This document shows positions 24,401 to 33,817 of a stretch of DNA of 64,000 nt, in pieces. Where the stretch lies: positions 1 to 64,000 of the forward strand of contig NZ_JACBXD010000022.1 in the NCBI RefSeq assembly GCF_013870525.1, written 5' to 3'. The number at the start of each line of letters is the position of its first letter. Position 1 is the first letter of the stretch. The position numbers were made by a program, and so were the translations under genes. The notes below the pieces were generated by a model that worked only from the letters and a program-made list of their open reading frames with translations, was not told the DNA's origin and made no database searches. This DNA comes from Amycolatopsis pittospori. GTDB lineage: Bacteria; Actinomycetota; Actinomycetes; Mycobacteriales; Pseudonocardiaceae.

Positions 24401-27307
24401 GGATTCCTGACGGCCGGGACGGCTTCGTCGACCGATCTGACCGAATGGCCTCCCGCCGGATCCGGGGAACTTTGGCTCGACGGCGCCACCGCCGCTTGGC
24501 AGCGCGACGGCGAGATCTTCGCGGAAGTGTCCGTCGAGGACGAGGCCGGCGGTTTCGGCATTCACCCGGAGATACTGGACGTCCTGGTGCGAGCCGAGGG
24601 CAAGATGCCGGGGAGCTGGCAGGACGTGAGGCTGCACGCGACCGGCGCGACCACCGTCCGCGCCCGGATCACCGAGCCGGAACCCGGCGTTCTCGAGCTG
24701 CTGCTGGCCGATGAGACCGGTGCTCCCGTGCTCACGGCCGCTGCCGTCTCGTTGCGGGACCTGCCGGCCGAGCACCGGGTCGCGAGGTCGACGTTGAGTC
24801 TGGAGTGGACGGTCCGCGCCGCTTCGGGAACACCGGATTCCTTTGCCGTTCTCGGGTTCGACGAGCTGAAGCTGGCAGTCGGGCTGGCAGGGGCCGGCAT
24901 CACGGTCCGCACGGCGCCCGAGCCGGCCGAGTTGGTCGAGTTGCAGGAGCCCGTGCCCGAGTTCGTGCTGGTGCCCTGCGGGCCGTGGTCCGGCGACATC
25001 GGCGCGAACGTGCGTGAAGCCACGGCGACCGTACTCGACCTGCTCCGGCAGTGGGCCGGTGACGAGCGTTTCCAGCACTCGCGGCTGGTCTTCGTCACCA
25101 GGGATGCCTCCACGGACCTCGTGGCGGCGCCGATCTGGGGTCTGCTGCGATCCGCGCAGCTGGAGCACCCGGACCGGTTCGTGCTCGCCGATGTCGGCGG
25201 GGACGGCTGGTCGCCGACTGCGCTCGCACAGGCCTGCGGTCTCGGCGAGCCCCAGGTGTCGGTGCGAGGCGAAGAGATCAGAGTGCCCAGGTTCACCAGG
25301 GTGACCCTCGCCGAGGAGAGCGGCCGGGAAGATCCGGTGTTCGACCCGGCGGGCACGGTGCTGGTCACCGGGGCGACCGGTGGCCTCGGCCGCCTGCTCA
25401 CCCGGCATCTGGCCGAGCGACACGGGGTGCGTCATCTCGTGTTGCTCTCCCGCAGCGCGGATCCCGCGCTCTCGACCGAGCATGTCCGGCAGGTGGCCGG
25501 CGACGTCGCCGATCGCCCGACCGTGGCCCGTGTGCTGGCTGAGATTCCCGCCGACCGGCCGCTGACCGGTGTGGTGCATCTGGCCGGAGTGGTCGACGAC
25601 GGTCTGATCGGCTCGCTTACCACAGCGAAGTTCGACCGGGTACTGCGTCCGAAGGTGGACGGCGCGCTGGTGCTGCACGAACTGACCCGCGACCTGGGCC
25701 TCTCGGCGTTCGTGGTTTTCTCCTCCGCTGGAGCCACCGTCGGCAGCCCGGGGCAGGGCAACTACGCGGCTGCCAACGCCTTTCTGGACGCGCTGGCCCG
25801 CCGCCGCCGGGCGGAGGGACTGCCCGGCACGTCGCTCGCCTGGGCACCTTGGCTGGAACCCGGCGGTATCACCGGCCGGCTGGCGGAGAAGGACCGCGCC
25901 CGGATCACCAGAGGCGGCGCGATTCCCTGGGAGACCGGCGAAGCGCTGGAGCAATTCGACCTGGCCTGCCGGGGTGCGGACCCGGCGCCGGTGCTGATGC
26001 GGGTGGACCTGGCCGTGCTGGCCGAGCAGGCTCGCGCGGGCTCCCTGCCCCCGGTCCTCGGTGGACTGGTGAACACCCGCAGGGTCGCACGCTCGAAGGC
26101 CGGTGGCGAGACCACTGCCTCCGTAACCGAGGGGATGGCGGCACTGTCCGAAGAGGACCGGGTCGCCGCGATGCTGAAGCTGGTGCGCACGCACGCCGCC
26201 ACCGCGCTCGGGCACGCGTCCGCCGAGGCCGTCGAACCGCGAGCGGCCTTCCTGGAACAGGGTTTCGACTCGCTCAGCGCGATGGAGCTGCGCAACCACC
26301 TCACCACCGCGACGGAGTTGAGCCTGCCGGCCACCCTGGTCTTCGACTTCCCCGATCCCGCCGCGCTGGCCGAGCATCTGGCGGCCGAGGTGCAACGTGC
26401 CGCGTCCCCGGTGACGACCTCTGCCGCGGTCACACTCGATTCCGACGTCGCCGGTCCGCTGGCCGCCTTGTACTGGCAGGCCACGCAACTGGGCAAGGTC
26501 GAGGAGTCGGTGAAACTGCTGGAGGCCGCCTCCCGGCTGCGTCCCGCGTTCACCGCCCGGGAGCTGGACGAGGCGCCGCCCACGGTCCGGCTCGCCCGCG
26601 GCGCGGCGGACCCGCTGCTGATCTGCTTCCCGTCCTTCGCCCCGGTCGCCGGACCGCACGAGTTCGCCCGGTTCGCCGGTTCCTTCGCCGAGCCCCGTGA
26701 GGTCTGGGCCATTCCGCAGCCGGGGTTCATGAAGGGACAGCGGCTGCCGGACACCATCGAGGCGCTGGCGCTGATGCACGCCGAAGCGGTGGTGGATCGT
26801 GCCGACGGCCGCCCGTTCGTCCTCGTGGGACGGTCCGCCAGTGGCTGGCTCGCCCAGGAGATCGCCTATCAGCTTGAAAAGCGCGGGCTTCTGGCCGGGG
26901 CGGTGGTGCTGATGGACAGCTCTTCGCCGGAACATATGGCGAAAACCGGCGTGGCCAACGCGATGGGTGGCGCGATGGCCGATCGGGAGAGCGGATTCGA
27001 TCTGCTCAGCGACATCCGGCTGGCGGCGATGGGCGGTTACTCGCGGATCTTCGACGGCTGGCGGCCGAAACCCATCGACGCGCCGACCCTGCTGCTCAGC
27101 GCGCTCAATCCGTTCTCCCCGGCCCTGCTGGACGAGGACAACCCGCACAAGAACGACTGGCGGTCTTTCTGGGAGTTGCCGCATACCGCCGTGGACGTTC
27201 CTGGTGACCATTTCACGATTCTGGAGAAGCACGCCGATTCCACGGCTCAAGCCGTCGACCAGTGGCTCCAAGAGAATCCGGTTCGAATTGGAGGTTCCCC
27301 CGCATGA
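18485..27307 (+). CDS. Terminal type I PKS: KS-AT-ACP-KS-AT-(DH)-KR-ACP-TE
   Basis: 2940 aa from ATG 18485, with GGGGAA 7 nt upstream (ATG 18470 is an alternative without spacing). Docking coiled coil, then module one: KS (Cys191), AT (GHSIGE Ser631; HAFH 731-734, malonyl), ACP (Ser950), with no reductive domain, so a beta-keto group stays. Module two: KS (Cys1180), AT (Ser1614; HAFH from 1711, malonyl), a shrunken DH-like region lacking the HxxxGxxxxP His, YGP and DxxxH motifs, KR (Tyr2427, VDD) and ACP (Ser2596). The thioesterase has Ser2784 in GRSASG instead of the usual GHSxG, an LMDSSSP Asp and a GDHFTIL His. It ends the chain by release, probably macrolactonisation or hydrolysis. The stop overlaps the monooxygenase start (ATGA). 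Confidence 0.96.
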   Translation: MEAPAEQVVVALRDSLKEIDRLRARNQQLSDAPAEPIAIVGMSCRFPGGVGSPEELWRLVADEVDAVGEFPADRGWPEEGSGGFLPDAGEFDAAFFGISPREALAMDPQQRLLLEVSWEVLERAGVDPGTLRGSRTGVFVGTHGQDYLGLLTSAAQSDGYLATSTSASIMSGRVAYTFGLEGPAVTVDTACSSSLVALHLAAQALRAGECSLALVGGVSVVCMPDGLAAFRKQGGMAPDFRCKAFASAANGTGFAEGVGMLAVERLSEARRNGHRVLAVMRGSAVNSDGASNGMTAPNGRSQEAVIRQALANARLTTADVDAVEAHGTGTSLGDPIEAHALLATYGQGRERPLLLGSLKSNIGHAQAAAGVAGVIKTVMALRKGVLPRTLHVDEPSRHIDWESGSVELLTEARDWPETGRPRRAGVSSFGISGTNAHVILEQVPEQAAVSSPEPDGVVPWVLSARGAKALDAQAGRLLAADGQSTVDSIVDIARSLLTTRSALDHRAVVVGRSRDELRRGLAALAAGEPDAAVVRGSAGSGKLAFLFSGQGSQRLGMGRELAGEYPVFAAAFDEVRAELDRHLDQPLDTVVDSDALHRTEYTQAALFAFEVALFRLVEHWGVRPDFVSGHSIGELSAAHVAGVLSLSDAARLVAARGRLMQALPGGHDAGAMLAVAASEAEVLPLLDGEVSIAALNGPRSTVVSGAATAIERIAAHWTGEGRKCKRLNVSHAFHSPLMEPMLEDFRRVAEGMTFYRPRFPVVSNLTGEPVTAFSAGHWVRHVREAVRFHDGIDWLRAHGAGRFLEIGPDAVLTAMARDCVVEPEGGRKAVLAATCRKDRSEPLTLLRALGRLYADGVKVDWLAVLGDAGRTVDLPTYAFQRKRYWPAAQFGSHEPIASAEQVPEPRVTSPPRELPELLALVRRSAATVLGHDSPDEIDPAEPFADLGFDSMTAVEFRTLLADAAGVALPATLVFDYPTSEVLARHLRSVLAGETGEITVTTTGAVENEPIAIIGMSCRYPGGVATPEDLWRLVDSGTDAISGFPADRGWDLAGSFDPDPDKAGKSYTEHGGFVLDAADFDSGFFGIGPREALAMDPQQRLLLEAAWEAVERSGIDPVSLRGSRTGVFAGVVSHDYASRLRVVPDELAGYLGNGSAASVLSGRISYLFGFEGPAMTVDTACSSSLVALHLAAQALRSGECSLALAGGVTIMSTPAAFIEFSRQRGLAVDGRCKSFAAAADGTSWGEGVGVVMVERLSDALRNGREILAVMRGSAVNSDGASNGLTAPNGPSQQRVIRQALATAKLEPRDIDLVEAHGTGTRLGDPIEAQALLATYGQDRDEPVGLGSLKSNIGHTLGAAGVGGVIKAVLALRHGVWPKTLHVDEPSPEIDWSVGAVKLLTESAPWPETGRPRRAAVSSFGVSGTNAHVILEQAPEREEPVTTANLPAVPWLLSAKSEVALRAQAARLRSAVAGMNPLDVAFSLATTRSRFTHRAVVVGDGESLLTGLDALASGASLPETVGGGTAFLFSGQGSQRPGMGRELYDTFPVFARAFDEVCERLEVHLGASVREVVFGTDADQLGETVFTQTGLFAFEIALFRLLESWGVRPDHVLGHSIGELAAAHAAGVLGLDDAAKLVAARGRLMQELPRGGAMVSVQASEAEVLPLLGDGVAIAAINGPAATVLSGEEAAVLAVAEALAARGRRTKRLKVSHAFHSPLMDDMLEEFGRVAESLDHAEPKIPLMSTMDGAPVRIDAGHWVRHVSRGVHFQQAVDRLRSDGVRRFVELGPDGILTAMALDCSAELAVATARRDRPEVEALFGAVGLLHVDGASVDWAAVFAGTGARRVDLPTYAFQRQRYWLEDSEPVAADADGLGLASAGHPLLGAAVGFAEGDGLMLTGRTASALSASALVELAFRAGQEVGLDRIETLTVDSPIAGENRRLQVLLGAEEAGRRAVSVHSRADGDGSWSRHTTGFLTAGTASSTDLTEWPPAGSGELWLDGATAAWQRDGEIFAEVSVEDEAGGFGIHPEILDVLVRAEGKMPGSWQDVRLHATGATTVRARITEPEPGVLELLLADETGAPVLTAAAVSLRDLPAEHRVARSTLSLEWTVRAASGTPDSFAVLGFDELKLAVGLAGAGITVRTAPEPAELVELQEPVPEFVLVPCGPWSGDIGANVREATATVLDLLRQWAGDERFQHSRLVFVTRDASTDLVAAPIWGLLRSAQLEHPDRFVLADVGGDGWSPTALAQACGLGEPQVSVRGEEIRVPRFTRVTLAEESGREDPVFDPAGTVLVTGATGGLGRLLTRHLAERHGVRHLVLLSRSADPALSTEHVRQVAGDVADRPTVARVLAEIPADRPLTGVVHLAGVVDDGLIGSLTTAKFDRVLRPKVDGALVLHELTRDLGLSAFVVFSSAGATVGSPGQGNYAAANAFLDALARRRRAEGLPGTSLAWAPWLEPGGITGRLAEKDRARITRGGAIPWETGEALEQFDLACRGADPAPVLMRVDLAVLAEQARAGSLPPVLGGLVNTRRVARSKAGGETTASVTEGMAALSEEDRVAAMLKLVRTHAATALGHASAEAVEPRAAFLEQGFDSLSAMELRNHLTTATELSLPATLVFDFPDPAALAEHLAAEVQRAASPVTTSAAVTLDSDVAGPLAALYWQATQLGKVEESVKLLEAASRLRPAFTARELDEAPPTVRLARGAADPLLICFPSFAPVAGPHEFARFAGSFAEPREVWAIPQPGFMKGQRLPDTIEALALMHAEAVVDRADGRPFVLVGRSASGWLAQEIAYQLEKRGLLAGAVVLMDSSSPEHMAKTGVANAMGGAMADRESGFDLLSDIRLAAMGGYSRIFDGWRPKPIDAPTLLLSALNPFSPALLDEDNPHKNDWRSFWELPHTAVDVPGDHFTILEKHADSTAQAVDQWLQENPVRIGGSPA

Positions 27308-28503
27308 AAATCGTCATCATCGGCGCCGGGTTCGGCGGTATGGCCTGTGCCATTTGGCTGGCCGAGGCCGGGCACGAGGTCGAGCTGTACGAGCAGGCCC
27401 CTCAGCTGCGCACCAGCGGCAACGGGGTGCTGTTGCTGCCCAACGGCACCGGCCTGCTGAGTGATCTCGGTGTGGAGCTGTCCGGGCTCGGCGCGCGGAT
27501 GGACTCCGTGGACGGGCTCTATCATGACGGATCGCTGTCGCTGAGGGTGCAGCTGTCCAAGATCGCCGCCAAATTCGGTTCGCCGGTGCTCGTGGGCTCG
27601 CGTGGCCTGATCGTCGAGCGGATGGCCGCGTGCCTGCTCGACGGCTCGCTGCGGTTGAACATGCGCTGCACCGGCATCGAGCAGAACGGCGACGGGCCGG
27701 TGCGCGTCACCTTCGCCGACGGCTCCGAGGTCAAGGCCGATCTCGTGATCGGCGCGGACGGGCAGCGTTCGGTCGTCCGCACCAAGCTGTTCGGCGAGGA
27801 TCCGGCGGTCTATCTCGGTGACGCCACCTGGCACGGGATCACCGAACTTCCCGGTGCTTTCGCCGAGGGGCACGCGGTCCACAGCATCTTCGGCAATGAG
27901 GGCATCTGCGTGATGCACCCCGTAGGCGACGGAAAGGTCTACTGGGCTTTCGAGCTGCCGTTCGACGACGGCGACATCCTGCCGCCCGGCGCGCCCGGTG
28001 ACACCGCCTCGCTCAAGGAGCCCGGCTCGGCGGTGGCCAACCTGCGTGCCCGGTTCGGGCAGTGGACCGCGCCCGGTCTGCGGAATCTGCTCGACGCGAT
28101 GAAGGACGAGGACGTCAGCGTCTTCCCCCACATCATCCACCGGGAGCTGCCGCAGTGGGGCGAAGGCCCGATCACCCTGGTCGGCGACGCCGCGCATGTG
28201 GTGCCGCCGCGGGTGGGCATGGGGCTGAGCCAGGCACTGGAGGACGCGTGGGTGCTCAGCCGCGCGCTCGCCGGCGGCGGCAGAGACCCCATCGCCAGGG
28301 TCCGGGCCTACGAGCAGGTCCGGATCAAGCGGGTGCGCGGTATGCAGAAGGCCGCGCGGGCGCTGGGACGCAAGACCGTGCCCGCACCGCCGTGGCTGCT
28401 CCGGGCGTTCGGTCGCCTGCTGCCGGTCACCAAGCTCAACATGGCGCAGGTCAGGGGATCGAGCAACTACCTGAACAACGACCTGCCCGAGGAGGTCGCG
28501 TGA
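27304..28503 (+). CDS. FAD-dependent monooxygenase (PHBH-like), polyketide tailoring
   Basis: 399 aa, starting at the ATG that overlaps the PKS stop. An N-terminal Rossmann motif ([15 protein letters not shown], residues 4-18), a GADGQRS motif in the middle and a GDAAHVVPP motif near residue 296 are the three FAD/NAD(P)H signatures of class A flavoprotein hydroxylases. The length fits the family. No signal peptide or transmembrane segment is seen, so it is cytosolic. Translational coupling to the TE-bearing PKS argues for a post-PKS or on-line oxidation (hydroxylation, epoxidation or Baeyer-Villiger type). The substrate cannot be read from sequence. Confidence 0.88.
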   Translation: MKIVIIGAGFGGMACAIWLAEAGHEVELYEQAPQLRTSGNGVLLLPNGTGLLSDLGVELSGLGARMDSVDGLYHDGSLSLRVQLSKIAAKFGSPVLVGSRGLIVERMAACLLDGSLRLNMRCTGIEQNGDGPVRVTFADGSEVKADLVIGADGQRSVVRTKLFGEDPAVYLGDATWHGITELPGAFAEGHAVHSIFGNEGICVMHPVGDGKVYWAFELPFDDGDILPPGAPGDTASLKEPGSAVANLRARFGQWTAPGLRNLLDAMKDEDVSVFPHIIHRELPQWGEGPITLVGDAAHVVPPRVGMGLSQALEDAWVLSRALAGGGRDPIARVRAYEQVRIKRVRGMQKAARALGRKTVPAPPWLLRAFGRLLPVTKLNMAQVRGSSNYLNNDLPEEVA

Positions 28504-29444
28504 TGCGCGCGGCGGTGCTGCACGAGTTCGGCGCCGTGCCGCGCTACGAGAAGTTCGGCAGGCCGGTCCCCGGAGACGGCGAGGTGCTGGTCCGGGTCAA
28601 GGCCGCCGCGCTCACCCAGCTTTCCCGCTGGGTGTCGAAGGACCCCGACTACGCCAGGGGCCGCGAGGTGCCGTTCGTCTGCGGCACCGAGGGAATCGGC
28701 GAACTGGAGAACGGCACCAGGGTCTCCTTCGGTGTTCCGCGTGGGCCGTACGGTGCGATGGCGGAATACGCCGTGGCACCGGAAAGGCTGTGCACCCCCA
28801 TTCCCGGCGAGATCGACGACATCGCCGCCGCTGCGCTGATGAACCCGGGACTCTCCGGATGGAGCGCGTTGTCCTGGGGCGCGAAACTCCAGCCGGGGGA
28901 GACGGTGCTGGTGCTCGGCGCGACCGGGGTGGCAGGCCGGACCGCCGTGCAGATCGCGAAGCTGCTCGGCGCCGGCCGGGTGGTCGCCGCCGGGCGTAAC
29001 GAAAGCGTGCTCCGCGAAACCGGTGCCGACACGACTATCCTTTTAGGACAGGAGGACGCGGCACTGGCGGAGGACTTCCGCGCCCAGGCCGGGGTGGACG
29101 GCTACCACGTGGTACTGGACTACCTGTGGGGCCGCCCGGCGCAGGTGCTGCTGGACTCCCTGCCGCGCACCTTTTTGGCGCGCAAGGAGATCCGCTATCT
29201 GCAACTCGGAAGCAGCGCCGGGACCGAGGTCTCGGTACACGCCAACGTCCTGCGCCGTGCCGGCGTCACCCTCGGTGCGGGCAGCCCACCGCCGATCGAG
29301 TTCATCCAGGGTCTGCACTCCACCGTCATGACCCACGCCGTACGCGGTGAAGTGCGGGTGGAGACCGAAACCGTGCCACTGGCCGAGGTCGCCGAGGCAT
29401 GGCGACGCGAGTCGCCGGGCCGCCGTCTGGTCCTCGTCCCCTGA
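28503..29444 (+). CDS. Zinc-free MDR oxidoreductase (quinone oxidoreductase-like)
   Basis: 313 aa. The ATG at 28503 overlaps the upstream stop by one base (TGATG). The protein has a GroES-like N-terminal half and an NAD(P)H-binding ATGVAGRTAVQIAKLLGA segment in the middle. Zinc-ligand cysteines of alcohol dehydrogenases are not evident. It resembles short quinone oxidoreductases, enoyl reductases and similar MDR enzymes that reduce conjugated carbonyls. Coupling to the monooxygenase suggests a joint tailoring step, but an in trans enoyl reductase role or a role in precursor supply is also possible. A 128-bp gap follows, enough for an internal promoter before ccr. Confidence 0.85.
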   Translation: MRAAVLHEFGAVPRYEKFGRPVPGDGEVLVRVKAAALTQLSRWVSKDPDYARGREVPFVCGTEGIGELENGTRVSFGVPRGPYGAMAEYAVAPERLCTPIPGEIDDIAAAALMNPGLSGWSALSWGAKLQPGETVLVLGATGVAGRTAVQIAKLLGAGRVVAAGRNESVLRETGADTTILLGQEDAALAEDFRAQAGVDGYHVVLDYLWGRPAQVLLDSLPRTFLARKEIRYLQLGSSAGTEVSVHANVLRRAGVTLGAGSPPPIEFIQGLHSTVMTHAVRGEVRVETETVPLAEVAEAWRRESPGRRLVLVP

Positions 29445-29572
29445 CCACCGGCCCGATCGCGCCCCTTCGCAACACCGTTTCCCATCGGAGCGCGCTGGGT
29501 CGTCGGGTGCACGGACGAACTCGCGGTACGAACCAACGACTCAGGACCGTATGTCGGAGAAAGTAGGTAGAG

Positions 29573-30901
29573 ATGGATTCCCTGGCCGAGGCCGCCGTCC
29601 GCGGGGCCGGACCCGAGGAACTCGAACGTCACCCGGTGCCCGCGGAGTACGTCGCCGCGCATACCCGGATCGAGGACGTGGACATGTTCCGCGGCGTGGA
29701 GGACAAGGACGTCCGGAAGTCGCTGAGGGTGAGCGCGGTGCCGATGCCGGAGCTGGCGCCGGACGAGGTGCTGATCGCGGTGATGGCCAGCTCCATCAAC
29801 TACAACACCGTCTGGTCCGGCACCTTCGAACCGGTCTCCACCTTCGAGTTCCTGAAGGCGTACGGGAAGCGCGGTCGCTGGGAGACCCGCCACGATCAGC
29901 CTTTCCACGTACTGGGCTCGGACGCGGCCGGGGTGATCGTGCGCACCGGCGTCGGCGTGCGCCGGTGGAAGGTCGGCGACCACGTGCTGGCCAGCCCGAT
30001 CCAGGTGGACGACCAGGAGGCGATGACCCACGCCGACGGAATGCTCGGCGAGGGCCAGAAGGCCTGGGGTTACGAGACCAACTTCGGCGGGCTGGCGGAG
30101 TACGCCGTGGTCCGCGCCAGCCAGCTGATCCCCAAACCGGCGCATCTGACCTGGGAGGAGGCGGCCAGCACGCCCGCCTGCGCCGGGACCGCGTACCGCA
30201 TGCTGATCAGCGACCGCGGCGCGCGGATGAAGCAGGGCGACGTCGTCCTGATCTGGGGTGCGGCAGGCGGGCTCGGTGTGTACGCCACCCAATTGGTCAA
30301 GCAGGGCGGCGGCATTCCCGTCGGAGTGGTCAGCTCCGAGGAGAAGGCCGAGCGGATGAGGCGGCTGGGCTGTGATGTGGTGATCAACCGCGAGGAGATC
30401 GACATCGCGGACGCGGCGGACAGTCCCGAGGCGGTGATCGCCGCCGGCAAGCGGCTCGGCAAGGCCATCCGCCGCGAGACCGGCGAGGACCCGCACATCG
30501 TCTTCGAGTACGTCGGCCGGGCCACCTTCGGCATCTCCATGTTCGTGGTGCGGCGCGGCGGCGTCATCGTCACCTGCGGGTCGAGCACCGGCTACCACCA
30601 CGAGTACGACAACCGGTACCTGTGGATGAAGCTGAAGCGGGTGATCGGCAGCCACGCGGCGAACCTGCAGGAGCAGTGGGAGAGCAACCGGCTGATCGAC
30701 CTCGGCCGGATCCAGCCCGCACTGTCCACTGTGTACCCGCTCGCGGAGATCGGCGAGGCGGGCCGCCTGGTGCAGACCAACGGGCATATCGGCAAGGTCG
30801 GCGTCCTGTGCCTGGCTCCGGAACGCGGGCTCGGCGTCACCGACCCGGCCAAACGCGCCCGGATCGGGGAACACCGGATCAACCCGCTGGCGGGTGGCTG
30901 A
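29573..30901 (+). CDS. ccr: Crotonyl-CoA carboxylase/reductase (alkylmalonyl-CoA forming)
   Basis: 442 aa, ATG preceded by AGGTAGAG. Sequence across the whole length matches the Ccr family: SSINYNTVW with the CO2-site Asn78, GYETNFGG with Glu168, an NADPH-binding WGAAGGLGVYA motif, and GSH with His361. Ccr reduces and carboxylates 2-enoyl-CoA esters to alkylmalonyl-CoA. Two pocket positions differ from ethylmalonyl-type Ccr: Ala164 where those have a bulky Ile (RIWGFETN), and Ala362 after the His where they have Phe (GSHFAN). In CinF-type enzymes, as I recall, small residues at these places admit long or branched chains. It is followed within 1-4 bp by KAS III and hydroxyacyl-CoA dehydrogenase genes, consistent with a dedicated extender pathway. 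Confidence 0.95.
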   Translation: MDSLAEAAVRGAGPEELERHPVPAEYVAAHTRIEDVDMFRGVEDKDVRKSLRVSAVPMPELAPDEVLIAVMASSINYNTVWSGTFEPVSTFEFLKAYGKRGRWETRHDQPFHVLGSDAAGVIVRTGVGVRRWKVGDHVLASPIQVDDQEAMTHADGMLGEGQKAWGYETNFGGLAEYAVVRASQLIPKPAHLTWEEAASTPACAGTAYRMLISDRGARMKQGDVVLIWGAAGGLGVYATQLVKQGGGIPVGVVSSEEKAERMRRLGCDVVINREEIDIADAADSPEAVIAAGKRLGKAIRRETGEDPHIVFEYVGRATFGISMFVVRRGGVIVTCGSSTGYHHEYDNRYLWMKLKRVIGSHAANLQEQWESNRLIDLGRIQPALSTVYPLAEIGEAGRLVQTNGHIGKVGVLCLAPERGLGVTDPAKRARIGEHRINPLAGG

Positions 30902-30902
30902 C

Positions 30903-31901
30903 ATGGTCGCCACCGGGATTCTCGCCACCGGGTCCTACGTGCCCGCCCGTTCGGTCACCAACGCGGAGCTGGCGCCTCGGTTCGGCGTGACCGGCGAGTG
31001 GATCGAGCGCAAGACGAAGATCCGCGCGCGGCGCTACGCCGCGCCGGAGGAGGCCACGTCGGACCTCGCGGTGCATGCCGCCAGGGCCACTCTCGACCGG
31101 ATCGGTTTTCCGGCGGAGAAGCTGGACTTCCTCATCGTCGCCACGTCCACCGGGGACGCCCCGCTCCCGCCGACCTCCTCACTGGTACAGGTCGGGATCG
31201 GCGCGCGCCGGGCGGCCTGTTTCGACATCAACATCGCCTGCAGCGGGTTCGCTTACGCGCTCGCCGTGGCCAATGGCCTGGTGGCGACCCGGCCGGGTGC
31301 GCACGCGCTGGTGATCGCCGCGGATCTGTGGTCCCGGTTCATCGACCCGGCCGACCGGTCCACCACGGTGCTGCTCGGCGACGGGGCAGGTGCGGCGCTG
31401 GTCGGTCCGGTGGCCGAGCCGTACGGGATTCTCGGCACCGACCTCGTCGGCTACGGGGAGCAGTCCTCGTTGCTGGTGGTCGAGGCCGGGGGCAGCAGGC
31501 GGCCCGCTTCGCACGAGACCGTGGACGAAATCGGTCACGTACTGCGGATGCGCGGCCGGGAGGTCACCGAGTTCGCGCTGGGCACGGTGCCGCAGGCGGT
31601 GAAGGAACTGCTCCTGCGCACCGGCGTCCACCACGACGACGTCGCGCATTTCGTCCCACACCAAGCGAATGGCGTGCTGTTGGGCAAACTCGCCGAGCAG
31701 ATCGGGTTCGAGCGGGCAAGTACGCATCTCACGCTGGAGGAGTACGGGAACTCGGGCGCGGCCTCGATGGCCGTCACGCTCGACCACGCGGCCCGTTCGG
31801 GTGCGCTGAAGGACGGGGATCTGGTGCTGCTGGCCGGATTCGGCGGCGGGATGGCGGTGGGCACCTGCCTGCTGCGCTGGAAGGCGGAGGAGCCGGGATG
31901 A
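30903..31901 (+). CDS. Beta-ketoacyl-ACP synthase III (FabH-like), extender-unit biosynthesis
   Basis: 332 aa from ATG 30903, with GGTGG at 5-nt spacing; a GTG at 30894 overlapping ccr is the alternative. The catalytic triad is complete: Cys113 in NIACSGFA, His253 in VPHQAN and Asn283 in YGNSGAAS. It has FabH length and fold features such as the C-terminal GFGGGMAVG. FabH enzymes condense an acyl-CoA with a malonyl thioester. Between ccr and the dehydrogenase it probably makes a beta-ketoacyl intermediate for the alkylmalonyl-CoA, for example from a branched acyl-CoA starter. The acyl preference is inference. The stop overlaps the next start (ATGA). Confidence 0.93.
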   Translation: MVATGILATGSYVPARSVTNAELAPRFGVTGEWIERKTKIRARRYAAPEEATSDLAVHAARATLDRIGFPAEKLDFLIVATSTGDAPLPPTSSLVQVGIGARRAACFDINIACSGFAYALAVANGLVATRPGAHALVIAADLWSRFIDPADRSTTVLLGDGAGAALVGPVAEPYGILGTDLVGYGEQSSLLVVEAGGSRRPASHETVDEIGHVLRMRGREVTEFALGTVPQAVKELLLRTGVHHDDVAHFVPHQANGVLLGKLAEQIGFERASTHLTLEEYGNSGAASMAVTLDHAARSGALKDGDLVLLAGFGGGMAVGTCLLRWKAEEPG

Positions 31902-32758
31902 ACGAGATCAGCAAGGTCGGCGTGGTCGGCTGCGGGTTGATGGGCGCCGGACTGGCCGAGATCTGCGCGCGGCCGGGGCTGGACGTGCTGGTCGCGGTGC
32001 GCTCGCCCGAGTCCGGGGTGGCGGGACGGCGGCGGATCACCGATTCGCTCGACCGCGCGGTGGGCAAGGGGAAGATGAGCGCCGACGAGCGGGATTCGAT
32101 CCTCGGGCGGATCGAGTTCACCACCGAACTCGCCGCCTTCGCCGACCGTGAACTGGTCATCGAGGCCATCACCGAGGACGAGCGCGAGAAGGTGGCGTTG
32201 TTCGCCACCTTGGACCGGATCGTCGAGGCGCCCTCGGCGATCTTCGCCACCAACACCTCTTCGCTGCCGATCACCCGTATCGCCGGCGCGACCGCCCGCC
32301 CCGGGCAGGTTCTCGGCACGCACTTCTTCAACCCGGTACCCGTGCTGCCACTGGTGGAACTGGCCGGTTCACTGCTCACCACCGAGGAGACCTTCGAGCG
32401 GTTCTCCTTGTTCGCCACGAAGTTCCTGGACAAGGAGGTGATCCGTTCACCGGACAGGGCCGGGTTCGTCGTCAACGCCCTGTTGGTGCCGTACCTGCTT
32501 TCCGCGATGCGGATGGTGGAGTCCGGCTTCGCTTCGGCCGAAGACGTCGACCGGGGCATGATGCTGGGCTGCGCGCATCCGATGGGGCCGCTTCGCCTGT
32601 CGGACATGATCGGGCTGGACACCCTGGTGGCGGTGGCTGACGGACTCTACGCCGAATTCAAGGAACCGCTCTACGCCGCCCCGCCGCTGCTGTGCCGCAT
32701 GGTCGACGGCGGACTCCTCGGCCGGAAGTCCGGCCGAGGCTTCTACGCCTACCCGTGA
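31898..32758 (+). CDS. 3-Hydroxyacyl-CoA dehydrogenase
   Basis: 286 aa. The ATG overlaps the KAS III stop. N-terminal NAD-binding GVVGCGLMGAGLAE, an NTSSLPI motif, HFFNP with the catalytic His, and GPLRLSDMIGLD in the C-terminal domain are diagnostic of the 3-hydroxybutyryl-CoA dehydrogenase family, and the length is typical. It would reduce the beta-ketoacyl product of the adjacent KAS III to the hydroxyacyl form. A dehydratase needed to make the enoyl substrate of Ccr is not encoded nearby and would have to come from elsewhere or from fatty acid synthesis. Its position completes a Ccr-KAS III-HBDH trio known from alkylmalonyl pathways. Confidence 0.94.
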   Translation: MNEISKVGVVGCGLMGAGLAEICARPGLDVLVAVRSPESGVAGRRRITDSLDRAVGKGKMSADERDSILGRIEFTTELAAFADRELVIEAITEDEREKVALFATLDRIVEAPSAIFATNTSSLPITRIAGATARPGQVLGTHFFNPVPVLPLVELAGSLLTTEETFERFSLFATKFLDKEVIRSPDRAGFVVNALLVPYLLSAMRMVESGFASAEDVDRGMMLGCAHPMGPLRLSDMIGLDTLVAVADGLYAEFKEPLYAAPPLLCRMVDGGLLGRKSGRGFYAYP

Positions 32759-32827
32759 CAGCGTCATCGAAATCCCTCGCCGAGGCATGAAACACGGCCG
32801 AGGCGACCTGATCGAACGGAACGAGCC

Positions 32828-33817
32828 ATGGAACCGAAAACCCGGCGTGTCGCGGTGGCGGGCCGACCCGGCGGCCCCGAGGTGATCGAGACGGTGACCG
32901 AGGATCTGCCCCCGCTCGGACCAGGGCAGGTGCTGGTGCGGGTCGCGGCCACCGGGCTCAATCACGCCGACAGCCTGATCCGGGGTGGCGACTACGTGGT
33001 GACCATGCCCTTTCCCCTCGCGGTGGGCGTGGAGGCGGCGGGCACGGTGATCGCCACCGGTGAGGGGGTCGCCGCCGAGGTGGGGGCCAGGGTGTGCGGT
33101 ACCGGCTGGCTCGGTTCCTGCGCGGACCACGTCGTGGTGCCCGAAGAGAGACTCGTGCCCATTCCCGACGGTCTGGGTTTCGAGGAGGCCGCGTCCGTGG
33201 CGCACGCCGGCGCTGCGGCGGGCGCGCTGCTCCGGGTGTGGCCGCTGGACGGGGCCCGGGCCGTGGTGTGGGGTGCGGCAGGCGCGGTCGGACGGCTGCT
33301 GGTCACCTGGCTGAGCCGGAAAGGCGCGGAGGTGATCGGTGTCGCCGGCGGGAGCCGGGTGGCGATCCCGCGCGATCTCGGTGCCAAGCACGTGATCGAC
33401 CGCGACGCCGGGGACGTCGCGGCGGCCGTGCGCGCGGTCACCGGTGGCCGTGGCGCGGACGTGATCTTCGACCCGGTAGCCGGAGAGACCTTCCGTACCA
33501 GCCTGGCCATGCTCGCGCCGAGGGGCTGTCTGATCAACTACGGGCAGCTCACCGGACCGGTCGGTGCGGAATTCGGCGAATTGTTCAAGGCGGGCGGGGT
33601 TTTCGTCACCAAGTTCAACGCCGGGGCCTATGTGGACGGTTACGCGGACGTGGCCGCGCTGATCCGCGAGGCGTTGGAACTGGCCGTCGCCCAGCCGGGG
33701 GTGGCGGGCCCGATCGCCGGACGTTTTCCGCTGGACCGGGCCGCCGATGCCTTTCGCGCGCTGGAATCGGGCGCGCGGGGCAAAGTGCTCGTCGTACCCG
33801 GCCCGGAGGAGTCCTGA
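32828..33817 (+). CDS. Zinc-free MDR oxidoreductase (quinone/enoyl reductase-like)
   Basis: 329 aa, ATG after a 69-bp gap. GroES-like N-terminal half (LNHADSLIRGG), then the cofactor motif WGAAGAVGRLLVTWL and an IFDPVAGETF segment typical of quinone oxidoreductase-type MDRs. No zinc-binding cysteine cluster is seen. Its stop overlaps the start of the ThDP enzyme (TGATG), so the two are co-translated. It might act as an enoyl reductase in precursor supply or in tailoring; the sequence does not decide. It is only loosely similar to the other MDR at 28503-29444, so a recent duplication is unlikely. Confidence 0.85.
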   Translation: MEPKTRRVAVAGRPGGPEVIETVTEDLPPLGPGQVLVRVAATGLNHADSLIRGGDYVVTMPFPLAVGVEAAGTVIATGEGVAAEVGARVCGTGWLGSCADHVVVPEERLVPIPDGLGFEEAASVAHAGAAAGALLRVWPLDGARAVVWGAAGAVGRLLVTWLSRKGAEVIGVAGGSRVAIPRDLGAKHVIDRDAGDVAAAVRAVTGGRGADVIFDPVAGETFRTSLAMLAPRGCLINYGQLTGPVGAEFGELFKAGGVFVTKFNAGAYVDGYADVAALIREALELAVAQPGVAGPIAGRFPLDRAADAFRALESGARGKVLVVPGPEES

